64,000 nucleotides of DNA, taken from assembly GCF_007859675.1 (NCBI RefSeq), contig NZ_CP042305.1, forward strand, positions 2,790,001-2,854,000, read 5' to 3'. The position numbers were made by a program, and so were the translations under genes. Origin of the DNA: Humibacter ginsenosidimutans. GTDB taxonomy: Bacteria > Actinomycetota > Actinomycetes > Actinomycetales > Microbacteriaceae. Position 1 is the stretch's first letter; each line of letters begins with the position of its first letter. Of this stretch, positions 18,484 to 27,717 are shown one piece after another. The notes below the pieces were generated by a model. It was given only the letters and a program-made list of their open reading frames with translations. It searched no databases and was not told the DNA's origin.

Positions 18484-19374
18484 GTGACCGATCGCGACGA
18501 ACCCGCTGAGGAGCAGGACCTCTCCGAGACCCTGTTCCGTGACGTGGATGCCGCGGCGGAGCATCCTGAGCAGGGGCAGCGCCGGCACATGCGCGATCGA
18601 GCCCGCAAGGCGAAGCGCTCGCGACGCAGGGTGTCCGTCGTCGGAGTGATCGGCGAGCTGCTGGTGACGGCCGGAGTGCTCGTGCTGCTTTTCATCGGGT
18701 GGCAGACCTGGTGGCAGTCCGGCGTGCTGGCGGCGCAGCAGAACAATGCGGCGGCGCAGCAGAGCAAGCAGTTCCTCGATCAGGCGAAGGATGCCCCGAC
18801 TCCGACACCGACGCCGACCACGGCGGCCGACGGAACCAAGACCGTCAGCTATGGCACGCCGCCCGTCATGAAGGCGCCGGGATTCGCTCAGTCGTTCGCC
18901 GTGATCTACGTGCCCAGGTTCGGTGCGGACTGGAAGCGCACCATTCGAGAGTCCGTCGACGTCGACGCCGTGCTGAACAGCTACGACGCGGGAGTCGGTC
19001 ACTACACGAGCACGGCCATGCCGGGCGGCGTCGGCAACTTCGCGATCGCGGCGCACGACACCGGGTACGGCAACACGTTCATCGACGTGTCGAAGCTTCA
19101 GGTGGGTGACGCCATCTACATCCAGACCAAGGACGGTTACTACACGTATCGGTTCCGCAACATGGAGTACATCGCGCCCAATGCGGTGCAGGTTCTCTAT
19201 CCGGTGCCTCAGGTGCAGGGTTCGCCGGCATCCGAGCGATACATCACGATGACCACGTGCAATCCCCCTTATCACGCACAGGAGCGCATCGCGGCGTTCG
19301 GCGTGTTCGAGTCGTGGCAGCCCTTGAGCGCTGGGCCGCCGAAAGAGATCGCCGCTGCGGTGAGGAGCAACTGA
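18484..19374 (+). CDS. Class E sortase
   Basis: The 296-residue protein starts GTG. It has a charged cytoplasmic N-terminus, one membrane anchor (VVGVIGELLVTAGVLVLLFIGWQTWW), a Pro/Thr linker (PTPTPTPTT) and an extracellular sortase domain. The catalytic residues are visible: His in AIAAHDTGYG, Cys in TMTTCNPPY and Arg in AQERIAAFG. Sortases cleave a sorting signal (LAxTG-like for class E) and attach proteins to peptidoglycan. No sortase substrate is encoded in this window. TAGACT at 18470-18475 suggests a leaderless or nearly leaderless message. The stop overlaps the next start as TGATG. Confidence 0.9.
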   Translation: MTDRDEPAEEQDLSETLFRDVDAAAEHPEQGQRRHMRDRARKAKRSRRRVSVVGVIGELLVTAGVLVLLFIGWQTWWQSGVLAAQQNNAAAQQSKQFLDQAKDAPTPTPTPTTAADGTKTVSYGTPPVMKAPGFAQSFAVIYVPRFGADWKRTIRESVDVDAVLNSYDAGVGHYTSTAMPGGVGNFAIAAHDTGYGNTFIDVSKLQVGDAIYIQTKDGYYTYRFRNMEYIAPNAVQVLYPVPQVQGSPASERYITMTTCNPPYHAQERIAAFGVFESWQPLSAGPPKEIAAAVRSN

Positions 19375-19535
19375 TGTACGGCGCGCTGTGGCGGGTGCTG
19401 CCAGGACCCATCTGGCTGAGAATCATCATCCTGATCGTTCTGGTGGCCGCGGTTCTGTACTGCCTGGTGACCTGGGTCTTCCCGTGGGTCGATAGTCTTC
19501 TGCAAACCAACGAGGAAGGGACCGTCGGCGCATGA
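19374..19535 (+). CDS. 53-residue membrane protein between sortase and amidotransferase
   Basis: The ATG shares its A with the sortase TGA (TGATG). The product MYGALWRVLPGPIWLRIIIL... has one strong membrane helix (IWLRIIILIVLVAAVLYCLVTWVFPWV) and a short acidic tail. The 3' end overlaps the amidotransferase start by 4 nt. Tight coupling on both sides makes it a real gene. It resembles small membrane proteins seen beside class E sortases in other actinobacteria. The function is unknown. Confidence 0.8.
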   Translation: MYGALWRVLPGPIWLRIIILIVLVAAVLYCLVTWVFPWVDSLLQTNEEGTVGA

Positions 19536-20170
19536 CCCGCGTGCTCGTGATCGACAACTACGACAGCTTCGTGTACACGCTGAACGGTTACCTGCTCGAG
19601 CTCGGCGCGGACACCGACGTCGTGCGCAACGACGCGATCGCAGCAGAGCAGCTCGCAGACGTACTGGCGGAGTACGACGCGGTTCTCCTGTCTCCCGGGC
19701 CGGGGACTCCCGCGGACGCCGGAGTGTCGGTGGCGACCGTGAATGCCGTGCTGGCATCCGGAACCCCGCTGCTGGGCGTCTGTCTCGGGCATCAGGCGAT
19801 CGCCGAGGCCTTCGGTGCCGTGGTGACGAATGCCGAAGAGCTCATGCACGGCAAGACGTCGGTCGTGGAACACGACGGCTCGCCGTTCTACGACGGGGTG
19901 CGCCAGGGGTTCACGGCGACGCGCTACCACTCGTTGGCCGTCGTCGACACGACGGTTCCCGATGAGCTCATCGTGACGGCACGCACGCCGGGCGGCGTGA
20001 TCATGGGGCTGCGTCACCGTGAGGCGCCGATCTACGGCGTGCAGTTCCACCCCGAGTCGGTGCTCACCCAGGACGGTTACCGGATGCTCGCCAACTGGCT
20101 CGCCGTCGCCGGGCTCGACACCGCGAAGGAGCGCGCGAAGTCCCTCGACCCGCTTCTCGCCGCCGGCTGA
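19532..20170 (+). CDS. pabA: Anthranilate/aminodeoxychorismate synthase glutamine amidotransferase subunit
   Basis: The 212-residue class I glutamine amidotransferase has the catalytic Cys in GVCLGHQAIAEAFG, the oxyanion motif SPGPGTP, and the His-Glu pair in QFHPESVLT. The N-terminus VLVIDNYDSFVYTLNGYL is typical of the TrpG/PabA subunit. It supplies ammonia from glutamine for anthranilate or 4-amino-4-deoxychorismate. No synthase component I is next to it, and in actinobacteria this orphan near pknB is usually annotated as PabA/TrpG and may serve both pathways. The symbol is therefore tentative. Confidence 0.85.
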   Translation: MTRVLVIDNYDSFVYTLNGYLLELGADTDVVRNDAIAAEQLADVLAEYDAVLLSPGPGTPADAGVSVATVNAVLASGTPLLGVCLGHQAIAEAFGAVVTNAEELMHGKTSVVEHDGSPFYDGVRQGFTATRYHSLAVVDTTVPDELIVTARTPGGVIMGLRHREAPIYGVQFHPESVLTQDGYRMLANWLAVAGLDTAKERAKSLDPLLAAG

Positions 20171-20239
20171 ACGACCGTCGCCGTCGAGCGCGAGGCGTCG
20201 TCGTCTGCGACCCGGAGCGAGCACGCCTAGATTGTGCGG

Positions 20240-21160
20240 GTGGACCTCTCGCGACTGGGCACTCGGACCGGCCCGATGACGCGCATCGCCGGTGGATTCG
20301 CGAACCGGCTGTATCGACTGGACACGGATCGCGGTTCATTCGCGGTGAAGCAACTCAACCAGTTCGACCGCCGCTCGACGTATCGTGCCGACGACGTCTT
20401 CAGGTTCGAGCGAGCGGCGTTCGCTGCGGGCATCCCGATGCCTGAACCGATCGCAGCGAGCGACGAGACTCTCGTGCATCGCTGGGTCGAGGCCGAGAGG
20501 GTGCCAGAGGCGCCCGTGCCAGATGCCTACGCCTTCGAGGTCGGCGAGATGCTCGCGCGCATCCACGCACTGGAGGTGGAATGGCCCGACCTGACCGCCG
20601 AGCCAGCGAGCCCACGGGATTGGCCCGAGCTCGCTGCGCGCGCTGTGGCGACAGGACAGCCGTGGGCCGACGAGCTGGCGTCGGCCGTCGACGCTTTTCT
20701 CGCGATCGCGGACTTCGTCGACGACTGCGAACGGCCCGGACCGATCGTGCTGACGCACCGGGACGTGCAGCCGTGGAACCTGCTCGATCGGGACGGGCAT
20801 CCTGTGCTGCTCGACTGGGAGCTCTCAGGCATGCTCGATCTCTCCGGCGAGCTGGGCTCTACGGCGTTGAGCCTCTCGAAGGGTCCGGGCCTCGACAGCA
20901 TCGAGCCCGCGATCTTCCGACGTGTTCTGGACGGCTACGCCGCGGGTGGTGGGATGCTGCCACCACCTGGCCCGAGTTGGTTCGTCTACCTGATCGGCGG
21001 CTGGCTCGGGCACGTGAGATGGAACATCCAGCGCTGCCTCGACGGCGTCGAACGTGCCGGCGGTCCCGATCTCGCACTGTCGCACGAGTCGGCTCGCGGC
21101 GGCGTGCGCGGTCTGCCCGAGCTCTTCAGACGGCTGCCAGAACTCGAGCAGCTGCTCTAG
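20240..21160 (+). CDS. Aminoglycoside phosphotransferase-fold kinase
   Basis: The protein (306 residues from this GTG) has the APH/ChoK fold: an N-lobe with FAVKQL as the ATP-binding lysine, the catalytic loop THRDVQPWNLL, and the Mg site LLDWELSG. Family members phosphorylate aminoglycosides, homoserine, choline and other small molecules; the substrate is unknown. A GTG at 20234 is also in frame. GTG 20240 is preferred because TAGATT at 20228-20233 ends exactly 6 nt before it, the leaderless geometry. The stretch GSTALSLSKGPG looks like a palindromic repeat inserted in the coding sequence. Confidence 0.8.
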   Translation: MDLSRLGTRTGPMTRIAGGFANRLYRLDTDRGSFAVKQLNQFDRRSTYRADDVFRFERAAFAAGIPMPEPIAASDETLVHRWVEAERVPEAPVPDAYAFEVGEMLARIHALEVEWPDLTAEPASPRDWPELAARAVATGQPWADELASAVDAFLAIADFVDDCERPGPIVLTHRDVQPWNLLDRDGHPVLLDWELSGMLDLSGELGSTALSLSKGPGLDSIEPAIFRRVLDGYAAGGGMLPPPGPSWFVYLIGGWLGHVRWNIQRCLDGVERAGGPDLALSHESARGGVRGLPELFRRLPELEQLL

Positions 21161-21376
21161 GGACCGGCGCCCGTGTTCGCGAGGCGACACGCTTGTGGAG
21201 GCGGCGGCGTTGACGGCGCCGGGCTGGGCTGTTTCTGGTGGTCGACTGCGGTGCGCCGGGCGGGGACCGGCGCCCGTGTTCGCGAGGCGACACGCTCTTG
21301 GAGGCGGCGGCGTTGACGGCGCCGGGCTGGGCTGTCTCTGGTGGTCGACTGCGGTGCGCCGGGCGGGGACCGGCGC
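21161..21376. repeat. 103-bp tandem duplication
   Basis: Two adjacent copies of a 103-bp unit (21161-21263 and 21264-21366) differ at about three positions. A third copy is cut off after ten bases (GGACCGGCGC, 21367-21376). The unit length is not a multiple of three, so it is not a coding repeat. It fills the gap between the phosphotransferase stop and the convergent pknB stop. A GGCGGCGGCGTTGACGGCGCC stretch in each unit can fold. The near identity indicates a recent duplication. Confidence 0.85.
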
Positions 21377-21382
21377 ACAAGA

Positions 21383-23098
21383 CTAACCAGTGCAGTACGT
21401 GAATGTCACCGTGGAACCCTGGGAGACCGGGCCGGGTGCCTGGTTCTGGTGGTTCACGGGTGCACCCGTCTGCGTCGTGCACGACGGGTCGCCTTCGGCG
21501 TCGGGCACGAGACCGAGCTGATGCAAGGCAGCCGTCGCGTCTTGAACCGACTTGCCGGTGAGGTCGGGCAGCGTGACCTGCCCGTTGGAGACGATGAAGT
21601 TCACGGTGTCGCCCTCGTGGGCGGATGCTCCGCTCGCCGGGTCGGTGGAGATCACGACGTTCAGCGGAACCGTTGGATTGTCTTGCTGGGTGATCTGGCC
21701 GGGATTGAGGCCGGCGTCTTGGAGCATTTTCTGTGCGTCGGTGACCGACTTGCCGGCGACATTGGGAACGGTCACGGACTTGGCGCCCGTCGACACGTAG
21801 AGGGTGACGGTGTCGCCCTTGCTCGCGATGACGCCGGAGCCGGGGTTGGAACGGATGACCTTGCCTTCGGCGACCGACGTGCTCGACTCATCGACGACCT
21901 TCGGCACGAGCTTCACGTCTTTCAGCTCGTGGGATGCCTGCTTCTCGGTCAGTCCCGCGACCGCGGGCACCTTGGCCGAGATGTCGGCGAGGTGCTGCGT
22001 CGGCGTCTGACTGAACACCCAGAGCAGCAGCGCCGCGATGATCACGGCGACGCAGAGCACGCCGGCCCAGATCCAGAGCACAGGGGGACGGTTCTGGGTG
22101 CGGACGGCCTGCTCGTCGTCGGCGAGCTGCCGTAGCGCCGCCTCGGTGGGGGTCGGAGAGGTGACGGTCTCACCGAAGAGGGTCGCGTCGAAGGCGTCTC
22201 GCTTCTTGTGCACCGGCACCTTGCCGGAAGCAGCGAGTTCGAGGTCGTCGCGGAACTCGGCGGCGGACTGGTAGCGCTGGTAACGGTCTTTCGCGAGCGC
22301 GCGCATCACGACCATGTCGAACGCCGGCGACACGTGCGGGTTGATGCTGCTCGGTTTGACCGGCTGTTCGCTGACGTGCTGGTAGGCCACGGCCACGGCG
22401 GTGTCTCCGCGGAACGGCGTGCGTCCGGTGAGCATCTCGAAGAGCACGACGCCGGTGGAATAGAGATCGGTGCGGGCATCCACCGTCTCGCCCTTCGCCT
22501 GCTCTGGCGAGAAGTAGCTGGCGGTTCCGAGGATGGCCGTGGTCTGGGCCACGGTCGCTGACGAGTCACTGATGGCCCTGGCGATGCCGAAGTCCATCAC
22601 CTTGACCTGCCCGGCGCGGGTGATCATGACGTTGCCCGGCTTGATGTCGCGGTGAACGACGCCGGCGCGGTGCGAGTACTCGAGGGCCGTCAGGAGACCG
22701 GTGGCGATACGCGCCGCTTCGGCGGGATCGAGAGGGCCTTTGCGCAGGATGTCTTTGAGGAGCGCGCCGTCGACGTACTCCATGACGATGAACGGGGCCT
22801 GCACCTCGTTGCCCATCGCGTCGCGCACGGTCTCTTCTCCGGCGTCGAACACGCGCACGATGGTGGGGTGCGCCATGCGGGCCGCAGCCTGCGCCTCCTG
22901 CCGGAAGCGGGTGCGGAAGGCCGGGTCGGTGGCGAGGGAGGGCTTGAGCAGCTTGATCGCGACCGTGCGGCCCAAGCGCGTGTCGACACCCTTGTGCACG
23001 TCGGCCATTCCGCCGCGGCCGATGAGCTCGCCGACGCGGTATCGCCCCGCGAGCATGCGGGGTTCGTTGGTGGTGGAGTAGTCGACGTCAGGCAACAC
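21383..23098 (-). CDS. pknB: Serine/threonine kinase PknB with PASTA domains
   Basis: The 571-residue Hanks-type kinase has the glycine loop GRGGMADVHKG, catalytic Lys49, HRD motif (Arg150-Asp151) in [10 protein letters not shown], and DFG at 169-171. The activation loop carries the TT pair (AQTTAILGTASYFSPEQ). After a juxtamembrane region, a single helix (VLWIWAGVLCVAVIIAALLLWVF) leads to three extracellular PASTA domains that sense muropeptides or lipid II. It controls septal and polar growth. It starts GTG, with TACACT at 23106-23111 ending 7 nt earlier on the minus strand, so it may also have its own leaderless promoter in addition to read-through from pknA. Confidence 0.95.
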   Translation of the reverse strand: MLPDVDYSTTNEPRMLAGRYRVGELIGRGGMADVHKGVDTRLGRTVAIKLLKPSLATDPAFRTRFRQEAQAAARMAHPTIVRVFDAGEETVRDAMGNEVQAPFIVMEYVDGALLKDILRKGPLDPAEAARIATGLLTALEYSHRAGVVHRDIKPGNVMITRAGQVKVMDFGIARAISDSSATVAQTTAILGTASYFSPEQAKGETVDARTDLYSTGVVLFEMLTGRTPFRGDTAVAVAYQHVSEQPVKPSSINPHVSPAFDMVVMRALAKDRYQRYQSAAEFRDDLELAASGKVPVHKKRDAFDATLFGETVTSPTPTEAALRQLADDEQAVRTQNRPPVLWIWAGVLCVAVIIAALLLWVFSQTPTQHLADISAKVPAVAGLTEKQASHELKDVKLVPKVVDESSTSVAEGKVIRSNPGSGVIASKGDTVTLYVSTGAKSVTVPNVAGKSVTDAQKMLQDAGLNPGQITQQDNPTVPLNVVISTDPASGASAHEGDTVNFIVSNGQVTLPDLTGKSVQDATAALHQLGLVPDAEGDPSCTTQTGAPVNHQNQAPGPVSQGSTVTFTYCTG

Positions 23099-23176
23099 TG
23101 CGAACAGTGTACTGGGGCGAAGTTGAGTGTTCGGTGCGCCGGTCGGCGGTGCTCGCAGGCAGCAGCGGAGACCTCA

Positions 23177-24871
23177 TCACGGTGCCGGTGTCGAGTTGCC
23201 GTCGACCGGTGTGACGGACAGCGCCGGTGACGGGCTGGACTGGATCGACTCCCCGCAGAAGATCGTGTACGTGACGCTGTGGCTCGACGTGTCGGCGAAC
23301 GTGTACTGCGTCTGCATCGTGGTGACCGGACCCTGCGGCTTGTCGTCGACATACAGCTGGCGGCCGGTGAGCTTCTGGCCGGCGGGGCACTGAGCAGCGC
23401 CGAACTGGAAGGTTGCAGGTTGGCCGACCGTTGCGGTGCCGCCCACCAGGCTGACCTTGTCGGTCGGAGCGGACGGCGGCGTGACGCTGCCGTAGACGGT
23501 GAGCGTGATCGTCGTGTTGAAATCGACCGTGCCCGTGGGGTTCACGTCGTAGACGGTGTTCACCTGTGCGCTCGACGTCGCGGCGGCGCCGACGTTGCGC
23601 GACACGTTGGTGAAGCCCTCGTTCTTGAGCGTGGCCGCGGCATCGTCGTACGACTTGCCGGTCAGATCGGACTCGTTGATCACTGCGCTCGTCGCCGTGG
23701 GTGTGCTCACCGGTGTCGTCGTTTTCTCCGATGGAGTCGACACGTGCGTCTTGTGCGTGTCGGTGGGCTCCGGTGAACCGTGACTCTGTGTGAGAAGGGC
23801 GATGAGCGTGGCGATGAGGATGATCGCGAGCAGCGCGATGAGAGCGATCAGCGGCCAGGTCCACGGGCTGCGCTTCTTCTTCTCCTTCTGCTCGTCTTCG
23901 CCTTCTTCGGTCTCCGTGGCGTCCGCGGCGGAGAGCACGGTCGTCGCCTGCGTGGCGCCTGCCGCACCGGCGGGCATCAGGAGCGTGTTGAAGCCCGTGG
24001 TGTCGGCATCCGCCCCCAGCACGGCCGGAACGGCCGCCGCCGCAGCCTGCACGTCTCCGCGACGCAGCGCGGTGGCCGCACGGGCGAGGTGCGCCGCCGA
24101 CGAGGGACGTTCCGCCGGGTTCTTCGCGATGCACGCGTAGACGAGGTTGCGCACCGGCTCGCTGATCGTGACGGGCAGCGGCGGGGGCTGCTCGTTGATC
24201 TGGGCCATGGCGATGGCCACCTGGGACTCGCCGGTGAACGGGCGACGTCCAGCGAGGCATTCATAGGCCACGATGCCGAGCGAGTAGATGTCGGTCGTCG
24301 GCGAGGCGGGGTGGCCGGATGCCTGCTCCGGCGACAGGTACTGCACGGTGCCCATGACCTGACCCGTGGCCGTCAGCGGTACCTGGTCGGCGATGCGGGC
24401 GATGCCGAAGTCGGTGATCTTCACCCGCCCGTCGGGCGTGATGAGCAGGTTGCCCGGCTTGATGTCGCGGTGCACGAGTCCGGCGGCGTGGGCGGCGTGC
24501 AGCGCGGCGGCGGTCTGCGCCACGATGTCGAGCACCTTGTCGGTGGAGAGCGATCCCTCGCGCTCGAGGATGGTCGACAAGGCCTCGCCGGGGACCAGTT
24601 CCATCACCAGGAAGGCGCTGCCGTCTTCTTCGCCGTAGTCGAACACGTTGGCGATGCCCTCGTGGTTGACCAGGGCCGCGTGACGCGCCTCGGAGCGGAA
24701 GCGCTCGAGGAAGGTGGGGTCACCGAGGTATTCGTCTTTGAGGATCTTGATGGCGACCTGGCGACCGATGACGAGATCGGTGGCCTGCCACACCTCGCCC
24801 ATTCCGCCGACGGCGATCCGCGACTGGAGTTCGTAACGTCCGCCGAACGTGAGCCCTGCCGTGGGTCTCAT
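23177..24871 (-). CDS. pknA: Serine/threonine kinase PknA-like with one PASTA domain
   Basis: The 564-residue kinase has glycine loop [11 protein letters not shown], catalytic Lys42, HRD at 134-136 and DFG at 154-156, with activation loop [18 protein letters not shown] charged juxtamembrane stretch ([14 protein letters not shown]) precedes the membrane helix ([24 protein letters not shown]). The extracellular part has a Thr/Ser/Pro linker, one PASTA domain ([18 protein letters not shown]...), then a unique C-terminal domain with paired cysteines (QCPAGQ, IFCGES). Mycobacterial PknA lacks PASTA, so this form is extended. The ATG overlaps the pbpA stop by 4 nt. Confidence 0.93.
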   Translation of the reverse strand: MRPTAGLTFGGRYELQSRIAVGGMGEVWQATDLVIGRQVAIKILKDEYLGDPTFLERFRSEARHAALVNHEGIANVFDYGEEDGSAFLVMELVPGEALSTILEREGSLSTDKVLDIVAQTAAALHAAHAAGLVHRDIKPGNLLITPDGRVKITDFGIARIADQVPLTATGQVMGTVQYLSPEQASGHPASPTTDIYSLGIVAYECLAGRRPFTGESQVAIAMAQINEQPPPLPVTISEPVRNLVYACIAKNPAERPSSAAHLARAATALRRGDVQAAAAAVPAVLGADADTTGFNTLLMPAGAAGATQATTVLSAADATETEEGEDEQKEKKKRSPWTWPLIALIALLAIILIATLIALLTQSHGSPEPTDTHKTHVSTPSEKTTTPVSTPTATSAVINESDLTGKSYDDAAATLKNEGFTNVSRNVGAAATSSAQVNTVYDVNPTGTVDFNTTITLTVYGSVTPPSAPTDKVSLVGGTATVGQPATFQFGAAQCPAGQKLTGRQLYVDDKPQGPVTTMQTQYTFADTSSHSVTYTIFCGESIQSSPSPALSVTPVDGNSTPAP

Positions 24872-26319
24872 TTACCAAGCACCGCCTCTAGTACCTTCTT
24901 CGCGATCGGGGCTGCGACGGAGTTTCCGTCACCGTCCTGACCTAGTCCGCCGCCGTTGTCGACCATGACCGCTATGGCATATTGCGGGTTGTTCGCCGGC
25001 GCGAAACCCGTGAACCACAGGGTGTACGGGTCATCGGCACCATGTTGCGCGGTTCCGGTCTTTCCAGCCACTTCGACCCCGTCTATTCTTGCATTGCTCG
25101 CGACCCCGGAATCGACGCCCTCGGTCATCAGTTGGGTCTCCGTGTCGGCCGTCTTCTTGCTGATCGCGCGTCCGAACTCCTTGGCCTGGAACGACTCCCG
25201 CACCTGCAGATCGGGGGTCAGCACCGACTGCACGAGCGTGGGCTGCATGACCACGCCGCCGTTCGCGATCCCGGCCGAGACCATCGCCATCTGGAGCGGG
25301 GTCGCCTTGTCGTCGGCCTGACCGAAGGCGCTCATGGCGAGCGGGGCAAGGTCGGTGTAGCCGGGATAGACGCTGGGCGAGACCCGCATCGGAATCGAGA
25401 ACTGGTGATTGAAGCCGTATGCCTCGGCCTGCTGCTTGATGGCGGAGGACCCGAGCTTCATGCCGAGCTCCGCCATCGGAATGTTGCAGGACAGCACCTG
25501 CGCGGTCTCGATGGAGGCGGTCTTGCCCGACCCGCACGACGTGAAGCTGGCGTTGTGGATGGTCGTGTCCGTTCCGGGCAGGGTGAGGGATGCCGGGTTC
25601 GGGAACGTGCTGTCCTTGGTGAAGTCACCGCTCTCGAACGCGGCCGACGTGACAACCGGCTTCATGGTCGATCCAGGCGGGTTGAGCTCGTTGATCGACT
25701 TGTTGATGAGCGGGCTGCCTGAGGCGTCGAGGAGCTTCTGGTAGGCGGCATCCACCTTCGACACGTCATGCACGGCGAGCGTGTTCGGGTCGAAGTCGGG
25801 CTTCGAGACCATGGCGAGGATGCGCCCGGTCTTCGGCTCGATCACCACGACAGCGCCTTGCTGCGATCCCAGGGCGTCGTATGCGGCCTGCTGCGCGACA
25901 GGGTCGATCGTGAGCTCGACGGAGTTGCCCTGAGGATGCTTGCCGGTCATCAGATTCTGCAGCTGCGTGAAGAAGTCGTCGCTCGACGTGCCGCTCAGCT
26001 CGCCGTTCATCGCTCCTTCGATGCCGGTCGGGGCACCGCTCACGGGGAAGAATCCGGTGACCGCCGAGTAGAGCAGGCCCTGCGGGTATTCGCGCTGGTA
26101 GTTGTAGGCATCCGTGCTCGGGACGGACTCGGCGACGGGTTTGCCCGCCACGAGGATCGAGCCTCGCTGCACCTGGTAACTGTCGTCGAGGGTTCGCGTG
26201 TTGCGCCCGTCGGCGTTGAGCGAGTCGGACACCCCGACCTGGATGATCGACGTCGACACGAACAGGGCGAGGAACATGCACAGCACGACGATGCTGACGC
26301 GTTTGATCTCTCGGTTCAT
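24868..26319 (-). CDS. pbpA: Class B penicillin-binding protein PbpA
   Basis: The 483-residue transpeptidase cross-links peptidoglycan. It has an N-terminal anchor ([23 protein letters not shown]), a dimerisation/pedestal region and the three catalytic boxes: STMK with Ser217, SCN at 277-279, and KTGTA near residue 415. It is PbpA (the FtsI-like partner of RodA encoded next door), since it lies in the fha-pstP-rodA-pbpA-pknA-pknB operon. It follows rodA without a gap (adjacent bases 26319/26320) and overlaps pknA by 4 nt. Confidence 0.95.
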   Translation of the reverse strand: MNREIKRVSIVVLCMFLALFVSTSIIQVGVSDSLNADGRNTRTLDDSYQVQRGSILVAGKPVAESVPSTDAYNYQREYPQGLLYSAVTGFFPVSGAPTGIEGAMNGELSGTSSDDFFTQLQNLMTGKHPQGNSVELTIDPVAQQAAYDALGSQQGAVVVIEPKTGRILAMVSKPDFDPNTLAVHDVSKVDAAYQKLLDASGSPLINKSINELNPPGSTMKPVVTSAAFESGDFTKDSTFPNPASLTLPGTDTTIHNASFTSCGSGKTASIETAQVLSCNIPMAELGMKLGSSAIKQQAEAYGFNHQFSIPMRVSPSVYPGYTDLAPLAMSAFGQADDKATPLQMAMVSAGIANGGVVMQPTLVQSVLTPDLQVRESFQAKEFGRAISKKTADTETQLMTEGVDSGVASNARIDGVEVAGKTGTAQHGADDPYTLWFTGFAPANNPQYAIAVMVDNGGGLGQDGDGNSVAAPIAKKVLEAVLGK

Positions 26320-27717
26320 CTACACCACCAGCTTCGGTTGGTTGCGCACGGTGTCGGAGAGCCGCAGCAGCAGTGCCGCGATGATCCAGTTGGCCACCAG
26401 GGACGATCCGCCCGCGGCGAGGAACGGTGTCGTCAGACCCGTGAGCGGGATGACCCGGGTGATGCCGCCGATCACGATGAAGACCTGCAGCGCGACGGCG
26501 AACGCGAGGCCGACGCTGAGGAGTTTGCCGAAGTCATCCTGACTGGCGAAGCCCACCCGGAACCCGCGCGAGACGAAGAGGAGGTAGAGGCAGAGGATGG
26601 CGAAGATGCCGATGAGGCCCAGCTCTTCGCCGAGGCTCGCGATGATGTAGTCGCTCTCTGCCAGCGGTGTCACCGTGGGGTCGCCCTGCCCGAGGCCGGT
26701 GCCGAGCAGGCCGCCGTGGGCGAGACCGAAGAGGCCCTGCACGAGTTGGTAGCTTCCGCCGGTCGCGTTGTAGACGTGATCGCTGAACGGGTCGAGCCAG
26801 TTCTGGAACCGGTCGTTCACGTAGCTGAGCACGCTGCTGGCGACGAGCGCGCCGCCGACGAACAGCACGAGACCGATGATGACCCAGCCGATGCGAGCGG
26901 TCGCGACGTAGATCATCACGAGGAAGAGGCCGAAGTAGAGGAGGCCGGTTCCCAGGTCGCGCTGGAAGACGATCACCGCCATCGAGATGAGCCAGAACAC
27001 CATGATCGGGCCGAGGTCGCGCAGCCGAGGGAAGCGGATGCCCAATACCTTCTTGCCGACCATCGACAGCGAGTCCCTGGCTTGCACGAGGTAGCCGGCG
27101 AAGAAGATCGCGAGGAAGATCTTCGCGATCTCGCCGGGTTGGAAGCTGAACGGGCCGATGCCGATCCACACGCGGGCGCCGTAGACCTCCTTGCCGATCA
27201 CCGGCAGCATCGGCAGGAGCAGCAGGATCAGGGCGCCGAGCCCGAAGAGATAGGTGTAGCGCTGCAGCACACGGTGATTGCGGATGAACATGATGACCGC
27301 GATGGCGCAGATGACGGCGATCGAGGTCCACACGATCTGCCGAACCGCAGCCGACTCCCAGCCGGTGTCTCCCCGTGCGAGGTCGATGCGGTAGATCTCG
27401 GCGATGCCGATGCCGTTGAGAACGGTGGCGATGGGCAGCACGAACGGGTCGGCATCCTGAGCCGTGAAGCGCAGCACGATGTGCATCGTGAAGACGAGCG
27501 CCGACAGAGCGGCCAGCAGCAGCACGAGCGTGAAGTCGAGCTTGCCGAGGGCACCGAGTTCCACGAGCACGACGGCGCTCGCGTTGATGGCGCAGGCGAA
27601 CACCAGGAGGCCGAGCTCCAGGTTGCGCAGCTTCTTGGGCAGGCGGATGCGACGCACGGGAGCGGTGGGCGCCCCGGTGCGCACGGCATCCGTCGCGGGG
27701 CTAACCGGCGCTGTCAT
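26320..27717 (-). CDS. rodA: SEDS peptidoglycan polymerase RodA
   Basis: The 465-residue protein has about twelve membrane segments. SEDS-family signatures are GPFSFQPGEIAKIFLAIFFAGYL, VFQRDLGTGLLYFGLF, and the extracellular WLDPFSD...GGSYQLVQGLFGLAHGGLLGTGLGQG, followed by GEELGLIG. The conserved Asp of the polymerase site lies in the WLDPF loop region. It polymerises glycan strands for the partner PbpA. The start overlaps pstP by 17 nt. Assignment to RodA rather than FtsW rests on operon context. Confidence 0.94.
   Translation of the reverse strand: MTAPVSPATDAVRTGAPTAPVRRIRLPKKLRNLELGLLVFACAINASAVVLVELGALGKLDFTLVLLLAALSALVFTMHIVLRFTAQDADPFVLPIATVLNGIGIAEIYRIDLARGDTGWESAAVRQIVWTSIAVICAIAVIMFIRNHRVLQRYTYLFGLGALILLLLPMLPVIGKEVYGARVWIGIGPFSFQPGEIAKIFLAIFFAGYLVQARDSLSMVGKKVLGIRFPRLRDLGPIMVFWLISMAVIVFQRDLGTGLLYFGLFLVMIYVATARIGWVIIGLVLFVGGALVASSVLSYVNDRFQNWLDPFSDHVYNATGGSYQLVQGLFGLAHGGLLGTGLGQGDPTVTPLAESDYIIASLGEELGLIGIFAILCLYLLFVSRGFRVGFASQDDFGKLLSVGLAFAVALQVFIVIGGITRVIPLTGLTTPFLAAGGSSLVANWIIAALLLRLSDTVRNQPKLVV

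Noticed and set aside
21157..21482. Arg/Pro-rich minus-strand frames in the 103-bp repeats
   Set aside because: The repeat period is not a multiple of three, so the frame changes between copies; no protein signal.
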